64,000 nt of DNA from Microbacteriaceae bacterium PS02070 (GTDB lineage Bacteria > Actinomycetota > Actinomycetes > Actinomycetales > Microbacteriaceae), in NCBI GenBank assembly GCA_029959865.1, contig JASCPE010000001.1:434001-498000 (forward strand). The letters are read 5' to 3'. The first letter of the stretch is position 1, and every line of letters begins with the position of its first letter. The notes beneath the pieces were generated by a model. That model saw only the letters and a list, made by a program, of their open reading frames with translations, was not told the DNA's origin and did not search any database. Shown in pieces: positions 42,234 to 51,344 of this stretch. Both the position numbers and the translations under genes were made by a program.

Positions 42234-43183
42234 CCGCCACAACACTCACCGACCGCTACATCGACGCGGCGATTCGTCGCCTGCCCGAGCGTCAGCGTGC
42301 CGACATCGCGGGAGAGCTGCGCGGACTCATCGACGATCAGATCGATGACCGCGCTGCCGTCGGCGAGCAACGAGACGCGGCCGAGAGGGCCGTGCTCGAG
42401 AGCCTCGGTGACCCCGCGCGCCTGGCCGCGGAGTATCGCGACCGTCCGCTGTGGCTCATCGGGCCGCGCTACTACCTCGCGTGGGCGCAGGTGATCCGGT
42501 TGCTGCTGTGGATCGTGCCGCTCTGCACCGCGTTCGCGGTGGCGCTCGGAACCACTCTCGCGAATGAGCCGATCGTTGAGATCGTCTGGATGACGATCAC
42601 CGCAACGGTCTCCGCGACGGTCCATGTCCTGTTCTGGACGACCGTCATCTTCGCGCTCATCGAGCGGTTCACCCCTACGAGCGAGGACCCCGTCGAGACC
42701 TGGACGGTCGACACTCTGCCCGCGACGCAATCGAGCGGCGCGACCGGCGTGGACACCATCGTGAACATCGTGCTGCTGATCGCTCTCGGTGCAGCGGTGG
42801 TGTGGGACCAGGTGCACGGCATGATGCATCTAGAGGGACACTGGCAACCCTTCACCCACCCCGGCCTGTGGCCGACGTGGGTGATCGGGCTCCTCCTTGT
42901 CCTTGCCGCGGAGGTCGTTGTGTCGCTCCTCGTCTTCCGCCGCGGCGGCTGGAACATGCCCCTCGCGCACGTGGCCACCGTGCTGAACGTTGCGGTCGGG
43001 GTGGGCGCTGTGTGGCTGCTCGCGCAGGGGCGCCTGGTCAACGACACGCTGACGAGGCTCATCGAGACCGAGGCCGGGCCTGACGTCGCTCGCATCCTGG
43101 CGATCCTCGCGGGCGCGATCTTCATCGGAGTCGCCGTCGGAAGCACCGTCGACGCGTATGCGAAGGCGCGCCGCGCGCGATGA
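42230..43183 (+). CDS. Membrane protein with N-terminal HAAS/permease-prefix domain
   Basis: 317 aa. Residues 1-70 form the HAAS-like helical module (RYIDAAIRRLPERQRADIAGELRGLIDDQ, AVLESLGDPARLAAEYRDRP). About six TM segments follow, with a DQVHGMMHLEGHWQPFTHPG loop. Such proteins are co-encoded with PadR regulators and thought to act in envelope sensing. ATGA overlap with padR ensures coupling. Function unknown. Confidence 0.87.
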   Translation: MTATTLTDRYIDAAIRRLPERQRADIAGELRGLIDDQIDDRAAVGEQRDAAERAVLESLGDPARLAAEYRDRPLWLIGPRYYLAWAQVIRLLLWIVPLCTAFAVALGTTLANEPIVEIVWMTITATVSATVHVLFWTTVIFALIERFTPTSEDPVETWTVDTLPATQSSGATGVDTIVNIVLLIALGAAVVWDQVHGMMHLEGHWQPFTHPGLWPTWVIGLLLVLAAEVVVSLLVFRRGGWNMPLAHVATVLNVAVGVGAVWLLAQGRLVNDTLTRLIETEAGPDVARILAILAGAIFIGVAVGSTVDAYAKARRAR

Positions 43184-43190
43184 TGAGTCG

Positions 43191-43235
43191 GCGTCCGGTC
43201 CGACGCGGGGCCATCCCTCACGCCGGACCGGACGC
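43191..43235. terminator. Bidirectional terminator between HAAS and merR genes
   Basis: GCGTCCGGTCCG (43191-43202) pairs perfectly with CGGACCGGACGC (43224-43235) over a 21-nt loop. It lies between convergent genes, and TCTAAAA follows at about 43245. Confidence 0.75.
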
Positions 43236-43264
43236 TGTCGCGGTCTAAAAAGCCGTGCGGCTGG

Positions 43265-44062
43265 TCATCCTGCGACGGGCTGCTGGAGAGAGATCCTCCA
43301 GCGTTCTCCCTCGGGGTCGTACGGGGTCTCGAGGTATACCTCCCGGCATGTACCCACCGGGACCAGGCCCCGAGACTCGACCTCTCGCACGAGCGACTGC
43401 CACGCGGCGGGCAGTCCAGCAATGTCCTCACCCTCATACGTGACGGTGAGCGCGCGTGGGGCCTCGGCGACGTCTACCTTCTCCAGCCCCTCGGGCGTCG
43501 GCGCCTCCCCGATCTGCTCCCCCGCCGCCGCGATCAAGCCGCCGGGAATATCGGTATAGGTGGCAACGCCGGGACCGACGCGGGCGGCCCCGCCGATCGC
43601 GGCATTGACGCGGTCGAACATGGGCCCGATCTCGTTCTCGATCTCCTCCATCTCCTCGATCTGCGCAGACACCTGCACGAGGCGGAGCGCAGGAAGCGGG
43701 GTCAGGGTGAACTCAGACATGGGAATCTCCTTCTCAATCGATCGAAGACGCATCTCGACTCCCATCAGCCTGCGCTGATCGGCATCGAGCTGTTCACGCA
43801 ACCGGTTGCGCCGCTCCCGCAGCAACTCGGCCACCCGCCCGGGGGGTGCGTCATCGAGCAACTCCCCCACCTGCTCGAGCGGAAAGCCGAGGTCCTTGAG
43901 GGCGACGAGCTGGTTGGCGCGGTCCAGCTGCGACGCCGCATACGACCGATACCCCGAGAAGGGGTCGACCCGGTCCGGGACCAGAAGCCCCAGCCCGTCG
44001 TAATGGCGCAGCATCCGAACCGACACTCCGGCCAGTCGCGCGAATTCTCCGATACTCAACAT
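43265..44062 (-). CDS. MerR family regulator with GyrI-like effector domain
   Basis: 265 aa. Residues 1-70: MerR HTH (MLSIGEFARLAGVSVRMLRHYDGLGLL, DPFSGYRSY). A coiled-coil dimer helix spans 75-112. Residues 115-265: GyrI-like/SOUL-type ligand domain (LTPLPALRLVQVSAQIEEMEEI, VATYTDIPGGLIAAAGE). The BmrR/TipA layout suggests it activates efflux genes on binding a hydrophobic drug. No obvious target is beside it; the divergent gene is DUF817. Confidence 0.9.
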   Translation of the reverse strand: MLSIGEFARLAGVSVRMLRHYDGLGLLVPDRVDPFSGYRSYAASQLDRANQLVALKDLGFPLEQVGELLDDAPPGRVAELLRERRNRLREQLDADQRRLMGVEMRLRSIEKEIPMSEFTLTPLPALRLVQVSAQIEEMEEIENEIGPMFDRVNAAIGGAARVGPGVATYTDIPGGLIAAAGEQIGEAPTPEGLEKVDVAEAPRALTVTYEGEDIAGLPAAWQSLVREVESRGLVPVGTCREVYLETPYDPEGERWRISLQQPVAG

Positions 44063-44160
44063 GGTGATTCCACTGAAGAGTCTGACACCGTGTGAGACTC
44101 AAGCCCTTCCTGAGAAAGAACGTGCGGGATTCGTCCAGTCGGCGTCACTAGCGTCGCCGT

Positions 44161-45102
44161 GTGCAGCAAGCCACCCGTGTTGAGAAGCGCATCGACGCCT
44201 ACGCCGACAGAGTCCTCGCTGCGGCCCCCACCCGCGGACCGAAGGCGTTCGCGATCAACTTCGCCGTCTTCGTGCTGAAGCAGGCATGGGCGTGCGTCTT
44301 CGGCGCCGCGCTCCTCGTGGTGATCCTCGCCGCGCGGCTCTGGTATCCGGACGATGCACTTGTCGCCCGCAACGACGCCCTCACGATCGCGGCCATCGTC
44401 ATCCAGATCCTCATGCTCGTGTTCCGACTCGAGTCTGGTCGAGAGGTGTGGGTGATTCTGCTGTTCCACCTCACCGGAACCGTCATGGAACTGTTCAAAA
44501 CCGACGTCGGATCGTGGGCATATGCCGCCGAGGGTGTCCTCCGGATCGGTGGCGTTCCCCTCTTCAGCGGGTTCATGTATGCCGCGGTGGGCTCCTATCT
44601 CGTGCGCGTGTACCGGTTGTTCGAGCTGCGCTTCACCCGGTACCCGCCCGTGTGGGCGACGTCGATCCTCGCGGCGCTGATCTACCTCAACTTCTTCACG
44701 CATCACTACTGGTGGGATGCTCGCTGGGTACTCACCGCGGCAGTCGTCGCGCTGTGGTTCCCGACGATCATGTCCGTGCGCGTGCGCGCCACGATCCGCC
44801 TGCCGATCCTCCTCGCCTTCCTCGGCGTCGCCGCGTTCATCTTCGCGGCCGAGAACATCGCGACGTGGGCCGGGGCCTGGCTCTACCCGAACCAGGTCGA
44901 CGGCTGGCACCCGGTGTCTCTGAGCAAGTTGTCGTCGTGGTTCCTCCTGATGATCATCTCGATCGTGATGGTCACCTGGGTCTACCCGCCGCAACGCGCG
45001 GCGTCACCTCAGCCGGCGAACACCGACTCCACGGGGCCACAGATCGAACGCCCGTCCAGCGCCACCAACTCGAGGAGCACGACGAGACCGACGGGGTCGT
45101 AA
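44161..45102 (+). CDS. DUF817 family integral membrane protein
   Basis: 313 aa with about 8 TM segments. ALLVVILAARLWYP, VILLFHLTGTVMELFKTDVGSW and YLNFFTHHYWWDARW are strong DUF817 (YoaT-like) marks. Function unknown. GTG start with TAGCGT at 44149-44154 (6-nt gap), leaderless. The last 31 codons (a hydrophilic Thr/Ser/Arg tail) overlap the convergent apt gene by 94 bp, so the tail is probably dispensable. Confidence 0.87.
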   Translation: MQQATRVEKRIDAYADRVLAAAPTRGPKAFAINFAVFVLKQAWACVFGAALLVVILAARLWYPDDALVARNDALTIAAIVIQILMLVFRLESGREVWVILLFHLTGTVMELFKTDVGSWAYAAEGVLRIGGVPLFSGFMYAAVGSYLVRVYRLFELRFTRYPPVWATSILAALIYLNFFTHHYWWDARWVLTAAVVALWFPTIMSVRVRATIRLPILLAFLGVAAFIFAAENIATWAGAWLYPNQVDGWHPVSLSKLSSWFLLMIISIVMVTWVYPPQRAASPQPANTDSTGPQIERPSSATNSRSTTRPTGS

Positions 45103-45527
45103 CCGAGCTCGGTCACCAGCTTTCGCGAGGCGGCCAGGGTGCCGCCGGTCGCGAGCACATCATCGACCAGAAGGACGCGGCTTCCCTCGGGAAGGTCCTG
45201 TTGCATCTCGATCGATGCCGAGCCGTACTCGAGGTCGTAGGTCACCTGCGCCGCAGGACGCGGCAGCTTGCCCGCCTTGCGGATCGGAACGAGCCCGGTC
45301 CCGGCAGCTACAGCGATGGCCCCGGCGAGGGAGAATCCGCGCGCCTCGATCCCCGCGACGACGTCGAAGGAACCTCGGAACGGGTCGATCATCGCCTCCG
45401 TCACGGCGCGAAGGGCATCGGCGTCCGCCAGGAGCGGGGAGACGTCCTTGAACGAGATCCCGGGCTGAGGGAAGTCGGGGATCGTGGCGATCAGCTGCTC
45501 GGCGCGGGCCAGTGCGGGGGTGGTCAC
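45009..45527 (-). CDS. apt: Adenine phosphoribosyltransferase
   Basis: 172 aa, standard size. Salvages adenine with PRPP to AMP. PRPP loop VLLVDDVLATGGTLAAS at about 125; base/metal side FDVVAGIEARGFSLAGAI; IRKAGKLPRPA flexible loop. GTG 45527 with TAGGGT at 45534-45539 (6-nt gap) marks a leaderless start. The 3' end overlaps the DUF817 gene. Confidence 0.95.
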   Translation of the reverse strand: MTTPALARAEQLIATIPDFPQPGISFKDVSPLLADADALRAVTEAMIDPFRGSFDVVAGIEARGFSLAGAIAVAAGTGLVPIRKAGKLPRPAAQVTYDLEYGSASIEMQQDLPEGSRVLLVDDVLATGGTLAASRKLVTELGYDPVGLVVLLELVALDGRSICGPVESVFAG

Positions 45528-45579
45528 GCGCCCACCCTACTGCGCGAGGGAGGGCAGCCGCGGCCGTTAGCCTGGAAGC

Positions 45580-47253
45580 ATGACGACGCCTTCGACGCTC
45601 GCACCGATCGGACAGTCCCGCCCCGGATCGGAATGGTGGCGCACTGCCGTGATCTACCAGATCTACCCCCGATCCTTCGCTGATGCGTCGGGCGACGGTC
45701 TCGGAGATCTGCCCGGAATCACCTCCCGCCTGGGCTCCCTGCGGGAGCTCGGGGTCGATGCGATCTGGCTGAGCCCGTTCCAGCGCTCCCCTCAGAAGGA
45801 TGCCGGCTACGACGTCGCCGACTACTGCGACGTCGACCCGATCTTCGGCACCCTTGCCGACTTCGACGCCATGCTCACCGCTGCCCACGAGGCCGGTATC
45901 CGAGTCATCGTGGATCTGGTCCCCAATCACAGCTCCGACCAGCACGAGTGGTTCCAGGCTGCCGTTTCCTCGCCCCCGGGCAGCCCGGAACGCGCGCGCT
46001 ACATCTTCCGTGACGGCACCGGAGCGAACGGTCAGGAGCCCCCGAACAATTGGGAATCCGTCTTCGGCGGACCCGCGTGGACCCGGGTGGCCGAGCCGGA
46101 CGGCACCCCGGGCCAGTGGTACCTGCACCTGTTCGACTCGTCCCAGCCCGACTTTGACTGGTCCAACCCCGAGGTGCAGGAGGAGTTCCGGCGCGTCCTG
46201 CGCTTCTGGCTCGACCGCGGCGTGGACGGATTCCGTGTCGATGTCGCGCATGGCCTTGTCAAAGAGGAGGGCTTGCCCGACTACACGCCGGACCCGCACG
46301 GCGGGTCGATGGGCGGTGACTCCGCAAAGGCACCGTATTGGGGCCAGGACGGGGTGCATGAGATCTACCGCGACTGGCACCGCCTCCTCGCCGAGTACGA
46401 CGGCGACCGGGCCCTCGCGGCAGAGGCGTGGCTCCCCACCGTCGCGGAAACCGCGCTGTGGGTGCGCTCAGACGAGATGCACCAGGCCTTCAACTTCGCC
46501 TATCTGGAGACCGACTGGGCCGCCGCGGACCTGCGCGAAGTCATCGACGAATCGCTGGCGGAGTACGCCGCGGTGGGTGCACCGTCGACCTGGGTGCTGT
46601 CTAATCACGATGTCGTCCGACACGCGAGCCGGCTCGCGCTCACTGCCGAGAACCCCCAGGGGCACGGCATCGGTCCGAACTCACCCGGTCAGCCCGATCC
46701 GGTACTCGGCCTTCGGCGAGCGCGCGCGGCATCGACTGTCATGCTCGCGCTGCCGGGTTCTGCCTACATCTACCAGGCCGAAGAGCTCGGCCTCCCCGAG
46801 GCCATCGATCTCCCCGACGATGCGCGCCAGGATCCGACCTGGTTCCGCACCAAGGGTGAACGCTACGGTCGCGACGGCTGCCGCGTGCCGCTCCCATGGG
46901 AGGCCGATGCCCCGGCATACGGGTTCAATACGACCGGAGACGCCTGGCTGCCACAGCCGGAAGAGTGGTCGCGGCTCGCACGCGATGCACAAGAGGGCGA
47001 TGCGGACTCAACGCTGACGCTCTACAAGACGCTCCTGCACGCACGCCGTGCCCACACGCTGGGCACCGGCACCCTGAGCTGGCTGACCGGTTACGACGAG
47101 GACGTCCTCGCGTTCACCAACGGGGATGTCACCGTGATCGCCAACCTCGGAGCGGCGGATGTCGACCTGCCGGACGGAGAGATCGTCGCGGCCAGCGAGC
47201 CCGTCACCGGACGCTCGCTCCCGAGCGACACGGCAGTGTGGATCACTGCCTGA
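45580..47253 (+). CDS. GH13 alpha-glucosidase / oligo-1,6-glucosidase
   Basis: 557 aa, GH13 subfamily of alpha-glucosidases. Conserved regions: VDLVPNHSSD (I), catalytic Asp221 in DGFRVDVAHG (II), Glu282 in AAEAW (III), Asp344 in SNHDVVRH (IV). No signal peptide, so it acts on imported malto- or isomalto-oligosaccharides or sucrose-like sugars. TAGCCT at 45568-45573, 6 nt before ATG, supports leaderless expression. It ends at a strong terminator. Confidence 0.95.
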   Translation: MTTPSTLAPIGQSRPGSEWWRTAVIYQIYPRSFADASGDGLGDLPGITSRLGSLRELGVDAIWLSPFQRSPQKDAGYDVADYCDVDPIFGTLADFDAMLTAAHEAGIRVIVDLVPNHSSDQHEWFQAAVSSPPGSPERARYIFRDGTGANGQEPPNNWESVFGGPAWTRVAEPDGTPGQWYLHLFDSSQPDFDWSNPEVQEEFRRVLRFWLDRGVDGFRVDVAHGLVKEEGLPDYTPDPHGGSMGGDSAKAPYWGQDGVHEIYRDWHRLLAEYDGDRALAAEAWLPTVAETALWVRSDEMHQAFNFAYLETDWAAADLREVIDESLAEYAAVGAPSTWVLSNHDVVRHASRLALTAENPQGHGIGPNSPGQPDPVLGLRRARAASTVMLALPGSAYIYQAEELGLPEAIDLPDDARQDPTWFRTKGERYGRDGCRVPLPWEADAPAYGFNTTGDAWLPQPEEWSRLARDAQEGDADSTLTLYKTLLHARRAHTLGTGTLSWLTGYDEDVLAFTNGDVTVIANLGAADVDLPDGEIVAASEPVTGRSLPSDTAVWITA

Positions 47254-47274
47254 ACCGTCGGTCACCGATCGGTG

Positions 47275-47310
47275 ACCGGGTCGCGGATCCCCAGATGTCC
47301 GCGACCCGGT
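47275..47310 (+). terminator. Terminator after the GH13 gene
   Basis: ACCGGGTCGCGGA (47275-47287) pairs with TCCGCGACCCGGT (47298-47310), a perfect 13-bp stem. It partly overlaps an upstream 20-bp palindrome at 47259-47278. Confidence 0.8.
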
Positions 47311-47379
47311 GAGAGCCGATCGATCGCTCTTGTCAGAGAGTAGACCGAGCCCGCGACACCCTCGCGCCAGGAGCGTGCG

Positions 47380-47490
47380 TCCGAACACCCCCGAACGCAC
47401 TCCGCCGCGAAATCCTGCGGTGTACGAAAGTGTTCGGAATCGGGTTGTGACGTAACTGTGGCCGAATGAGGGCGCTCGGCGCCCTACTGT
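47380..47490 (+). promoter_or_regulatory. Inverted repeat and candidate promoter before the nSTAND gene
   Basis: TCCGAACAC (47380-47388) and GTGTTCGGA (47430-47438) form a 9-bp inverted repeat. TACTGT at 47485-47490 is a plausible -10 box, 35 nt before the ATG. GACCTGGACTC is directly repeated in the leader. The protein's own XRE domain could act here. Confidence 0.4.
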
Positions 47491-47525
47491 GAGAAGCGAC
47501 CTGGACTCCCGACCTGGACTCGTCG

Positions 47526-50500
47526 ATGACGGAAGCCCGCACCTCCTCACCCACCGGTGACCGCCGTGCCGCTGCGCGCGCCCTGAACGATGCGCGCGAG
47601 CGGAAGGGCCTGTCTTACCGTGCGCTCTCCCGCGCCACCGGGGTGAGCGTGGCGACCCTGCAGGGGTGGATGTCGGGAAAGTACGTCCCTCAGATCGGGA
47701 TGAGCGCGGAGTTCGAGCGGTTGGTGCAGGCCCTCGACCTGGCCGACGCCACCGACCGCGAGGGGATCGAAGCTCTCTGGGCGGCCATCCGTGGGCAGGC
47801 GCCGGTCAGGAACATCGACCTCGAGTCGCCCTACCCGGGGATGCAGCCCTTCGACCTTCGCACCGCGCACCTCTTCCCGGGACGCACCACCGAAGTCGAC
47901 GCCCTCCACACCCTCATCAGTCGACGCCTGGACGGGCAGGACCCGCCACTGCTCGTGGTGACCGGGCGCTCGGGTACCGGCAAGTCGTCGCTGGTTGCCG
48001 CGGCCGTGCACCGCTGTCTGGTCGCAGGGCGCACGGTCGGTGTCTGCACGAGCCTCGCGGATGCGATCAACCGTTTGGAGCGCATCGTCGAGGCGACGCC
48101 GGATGCCGAGGACATCATCGTCATCGACCAGGCGGAGTCGTTGTGGCGGACGAATAATGAGCACGACGCGCAACGTGTGCTCACCCTCATCGACGAAGTC
48201 CACGCTGCGGCTCCACCCGTCGCCATCCTGTTCGTGATGCGTGCCGACGCGATCGCCCCGGCGACGGACGTGCCTGTCTTGCGTCGCGCGCTGGAGACCG
48301 CGCACTTCGTTCTCGGGTCGATCACCCGGGCGGACGCGCGGGAGATCATTCTCAGCCCCACCTCCAGCGCAGGCATCTCCGTGGATGATGACCTCGTGCG
48401 CGCCATCCTCGCCGACGCCGGGGCCGACCCGTCTCGGAGCGAGAGCTCCGCCGCGGCCTCTTTGGTGGGTGCTCTGCCCCTGCTGTCGCAGACCATGCGA
48501 ACCCTGTGGGAGGGCCGGGGCGCTGCCAGCCGGATCACGCTCAGTGATTACCTGCACAGCGGTGGGCTCGCGTCCGCCGTCGAGACGGCCGCGGAGTCGG
48601 CCTTCGCGACCCTGTCGCCGGCGGCGCAGACGGTGTGCTGGCCCGTACTCCGAGAGCTCATTCGCCTCGACGGCGATGGACCTACCCGACGCACCGTCGC
48701 CCTCAGCACCTTCGATGACCCCCCGTCACGCGAAGTGATCGACACACTGACGAACGCCCATCTGCTCACGACGGGCGATGCAGGGGTGCGCATCGGCCAC
48801 GACCTTCTGATGACCATGTGGCCGCGACTGGCCGAATGGCTCGCCGATACGCAGGACTGGAACGCCACGCGGCGCGTGCTCGCCCGCTACGCGGTGCTGT
48901 GGGATGACTCGGGCCGCCCCGACGATCTGTTGACGACCGGGGTCGCGCTCGGGATTCTGTCCGGCGCGCAGGATTCCGAGGGAGCAGCCTTCGACCAGTG
49001 TTCGCTCTCGCGCGTCGAACGCGACTTCATCGACGCGAGCTCCGAGGCACAGCTCGCGGGCTTGCGCGCGGCGGAGGAAGAAGCGATCAGCCTTCGCCTC
49101 ACCACCCGCAGGCTCCGCTCCACCGTCGCTCTGGCCACCTTGCTCCTGATCGTCGCCGTCGTCCTGGGCGCGGTCGCCTGGGGCAGCGCGGGTCGTCTCG
49201 CACAGGTGCGCACGCAGGCGCTTTCGGGCGAGCTGGCGTCTCGATCGCAGGTGGTCTCCGACACCATGCCGGCCGAGGGTGCACAACTCGCCATCGCCGC
49301 ACTGGGCGTCGATGAAAATGCGACAACGCGCTCCGCGCTTCTCTCCCTGACGGCAGGCGCGCTCCCCCGCCAGCTCCCCAGCGTCGTCGGGCCGGGAACC
49401 CTGGCTGCGACGGACACACTGCTGTTCGAAGGTGGGTCGAACGGTGCGATCCGTGTTCTCGACTCCACCTCGGGTGAGCTCCTGCACACGATCGAGACAC
49501 CCTTCTCCCATGTCTACGCACTCGATCAGGTCGAATCCGGCGGACGAGTCCTGCTCGCCGCCTCCGGCGAGGATGTCTCCGGAGACCCAGCCCAGGGCTG
49601 CGTCTGGGAGGTAAGCGGTACTCCCTCGCTCATCGGCTGCGCATCGGTCCCCTCCAAATCTGATTCCGCGGCGCTCCTCCCGGACGGTTCGGGCGCCCTC
49701 TTCGGCGGAGCGGACGGCACGATCCGCCGACTTCTCATCGACGGAAACACCGCGACCGAGCTGAGCCCGGTCACGGGGCCCCGCATCGCCGAGACGGCAG
49801 CGGCCATCATGGGGCTCGATGCCGCCGGGTCGAGGGTCGCCGCGGCCACCGTCGACGGCAGCACTGCCACGCTGACAGACCCGCTCGGAGAGGCGGTCTG
49901 GTCGCCCGTGACGGCGCTGCCGCAAGCGCAACGCCTCCGCCTGTCCGACGACGGCGAACGCTTCGCGATCCCGACACGCGAGTTCACCGTGGTCACGGGA
50001 ACCTTCGAGGAGGACGGCACACCGACCCAGACGGATTCCTTCGGCGGATTCGAGTCCTGGGCGACCGACGCGGCGTTCCTCGATGACGGCGGCATCGCCG
50101 CGGTCGCGAGCGATCAAACCCTGCGCATGTACACGTCAGACGGCGAGTCGGCGTATGTGCAGGCATTGCCGTCGCTGCCGACCACGGTGGTCCGCACCGG
50201 CGGCGGGATCGCAACCTATACCGTCAACGGCACCACTACGATCTGGCCGGCCGACTTCTTCCCCCTGCCGAGCGAGCGCGGCCGGGTCTTCGAGGTCGCC
50301 ACGGACGGCGACGACGGCACACTCGTCGCGACCGTCGGCTCCGGCGACGGGCTGCTCCGAGTCGATCGTGTCCTTGACGACGGCGCGCATCGCGCGTTGG
50401 CGGTGCCGAAGGCGGTGACGGAGACCCGCTATGGGATCGCCGTGTCTCCCGATGGCGCGTTCATTGCGACGGGCGGCTACGGCAAGGTGCACCTCTGGCG

Positions 50501-51314
50501 AGTCGACGACGATGCCCTCAGCGAGCCGACCGTCATCGATGCACTGCCTGGGGCTCTCATCACATACATGAAGTTCTCACCGGATGGCGCCCGCCTGGCC
50601 GTCGGGGACCAGTCCGCGGATGAGGTGCTCATCTTCGACCTCGGGGAGGACCTCGGCTCCGGGGGCGCGAACGTGTCACTGACGCAGACGGCCACCGTGC
50701 CGGTGATGAGCGCGGGAACCATGGCGTTTGTCGACGGGGACACCTTCGTCGTGCATGACGGGTCGTGGCAGCTCGCGATCTGGAACGTGGAGACCGACCA
50801 GCAGCTCGGCACGGTCGACCTGGACGGCCAGTATCCGGTCGCGATCGCGACCCGCCCCGATCACCCCACGCAGATCGCGTTTGCGACCGAGAGCCTTGCC
50901 GTCGGGATCGTGGACATCACCGACCCAGCGCAACCCGACATCCTCGCGCGCGTGGACGGCCTGACCGACACGCCGCGCGGAATCGGGTTCTCGCAGGATG
51001 GCTCGCAGTTGGCGATCGCCACGGTCGGCCATGTTGATGTCCGGGATGTCTCCGAGGACGGGACGGACCTCGGCCCTTCCGCGCTGCGGCTGAGTGGTCC
51101 CATGCGTACGGAAATCACCGATGCGAAGTTCGTCGGCGCCGACTCTCAGCTGGTCGCGAGCACCTACAGCGGACTCACCTGGTGGTGGAGCTTGGACACT
51201 GACGCCGCCACGGAACGCATCTGCGCTGCGGTTGGCGCGCCACTGTCCACACAGGATGCGCAGGCCCTCGCACCGTCACTTCCGGACGATGCCCGCATGT
51301 GCGCAGACGAGTGA
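47526..51314 (+). CDS. XRE-HTH / nSTAND1 NTPase / TM / beta-propeller signalling protein
   Basis: 1262 aa. Residues 12-70: XRE-type HTH (ALNDARERKGLSYRALSRAT, VSVATLQGWM). Residues 101-500: novel STAND NTPase 1 (SPYPGMQPFDLRTAHLFPGR), Walker A VVTGRSGTGKSS (144-155), Walker B IIVIDQAE with D201. One TM segment at 532-554 (TVALATLLLIVAVVLGAVAW). Residues 575-1262 carry WD40-like repeats, apparently two propellers, presumably outside the membrane. STAND proteins oligomerise on sensing a signal; this could be a membrane sensor or defence switch. No partner gene is adjacent. Confidence 0.9.
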   Translation: MTEARTSSPTGDRRAAARALNDARERKGLSYRALSRATGVSVATLQGWMSGKYVPQIGMSAEFERLVQALDLADATDREGIEALWAAIRGQAPVRNIDLESPYPGMQPFDLRTAHLFPGRTTEVDALHTLISRRLDGQDPPLLVVTGRSGTGKSSLVAAAVHRCLVAGRTVGVCTSLADAINRLERIVEATPDAEDIIVIDQAESLWRTNNEHDAQRVLTLIDEVHAAAPPVAILFVMRADAIAPATDVPVLRRALETAHFVLGSITRADAREIILSPTSSAGISVDDDLVRAILADAGADPSRSESSAAASLVGALPLLSQTMRTLWEGRGAASRITLSDYLHSGGLASAVETAAESAFATLSPAAQTVCWPVLRELIRLDGDGPTRRTVALSTFDDPPSREVIDTLTNAHLLTTGDAGVRIGHDLLMTMWPRLAEWLADTQDWNATRRVLARYAVLWDDSGRPDDLLTTGVALGILSGAQDSEGAAFDQCSLSRVERDFIDASSEAQLAGLRAAEEEAISLRLTTRRLRSTVALATLLLIVAVVLGAVAWGSAGRLAQVRTQALSGELASRSQVVSDTMPAEGAQLAIAALGVDENATTRSALLSLTAGALPRQLPSVVGPGTLAATDTLLFEGGSNGAIRVLDSTSGELLHTIETPFSHVYALDQVESGGRVLLAASGEDVSGDPAQGCVWEVSGTPSLIGCASVPSKSDSAALLPDGSGALFGGADGTIRRLLIDGNTATELSPVTGPRIAETAAAIMGLDAAGSRVAAATVDGSTATLTDPLGEAVWSPVTALPQAQRLRLSDDGERFAIPTREFTVVTGTFEEDGTPTQTDSFGGFESWATDAAFLDDGGIAAVASDQTLRMYTSDGESAYVQALPSLPTTVVRTGGGIATYTVNGTTTIWPADFFPLPSERGRVFEVATDGDDGTLVATVGSGDGLLRVDRVLDDGAHRALAVPKAVTETRYGIAVSPDGAFIATGGYGKVHLWRVDDDALSEPTVIDALPGALITYMKFSPDGARLAVGDQSADEVLIFDLGEDLGSGGANVSLTQTATVPVMSAGTMAFVDGDTFVVHDGSWQLAIWNVETDQQLGTVDLDGQYPVAIATRPDHPTQIAFATESLAVGIVDITDPAQPDILARVDGLTDTPRGIGFSQDGSQLAIATVGHVDVRDVSEDGTDLGPSALRLSGPMRTEITDAKFVGADSQLVASTYSGLTWWWSLDTDAATERICAAVGAPLSTQDAQALAPSLPDDARMCADE

Positions 51315-51344
51315 GGCACGCGGGTCCGGACTAGGCTCGTCCCC

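Noticed and set aside
47254..47525. A possible small gene in the longest intergenic gap.
   Set aside because: No frame with a plausible start, ribosome site and codon usage; the gap is explained by a terminator, inverted repeats and a promoter.
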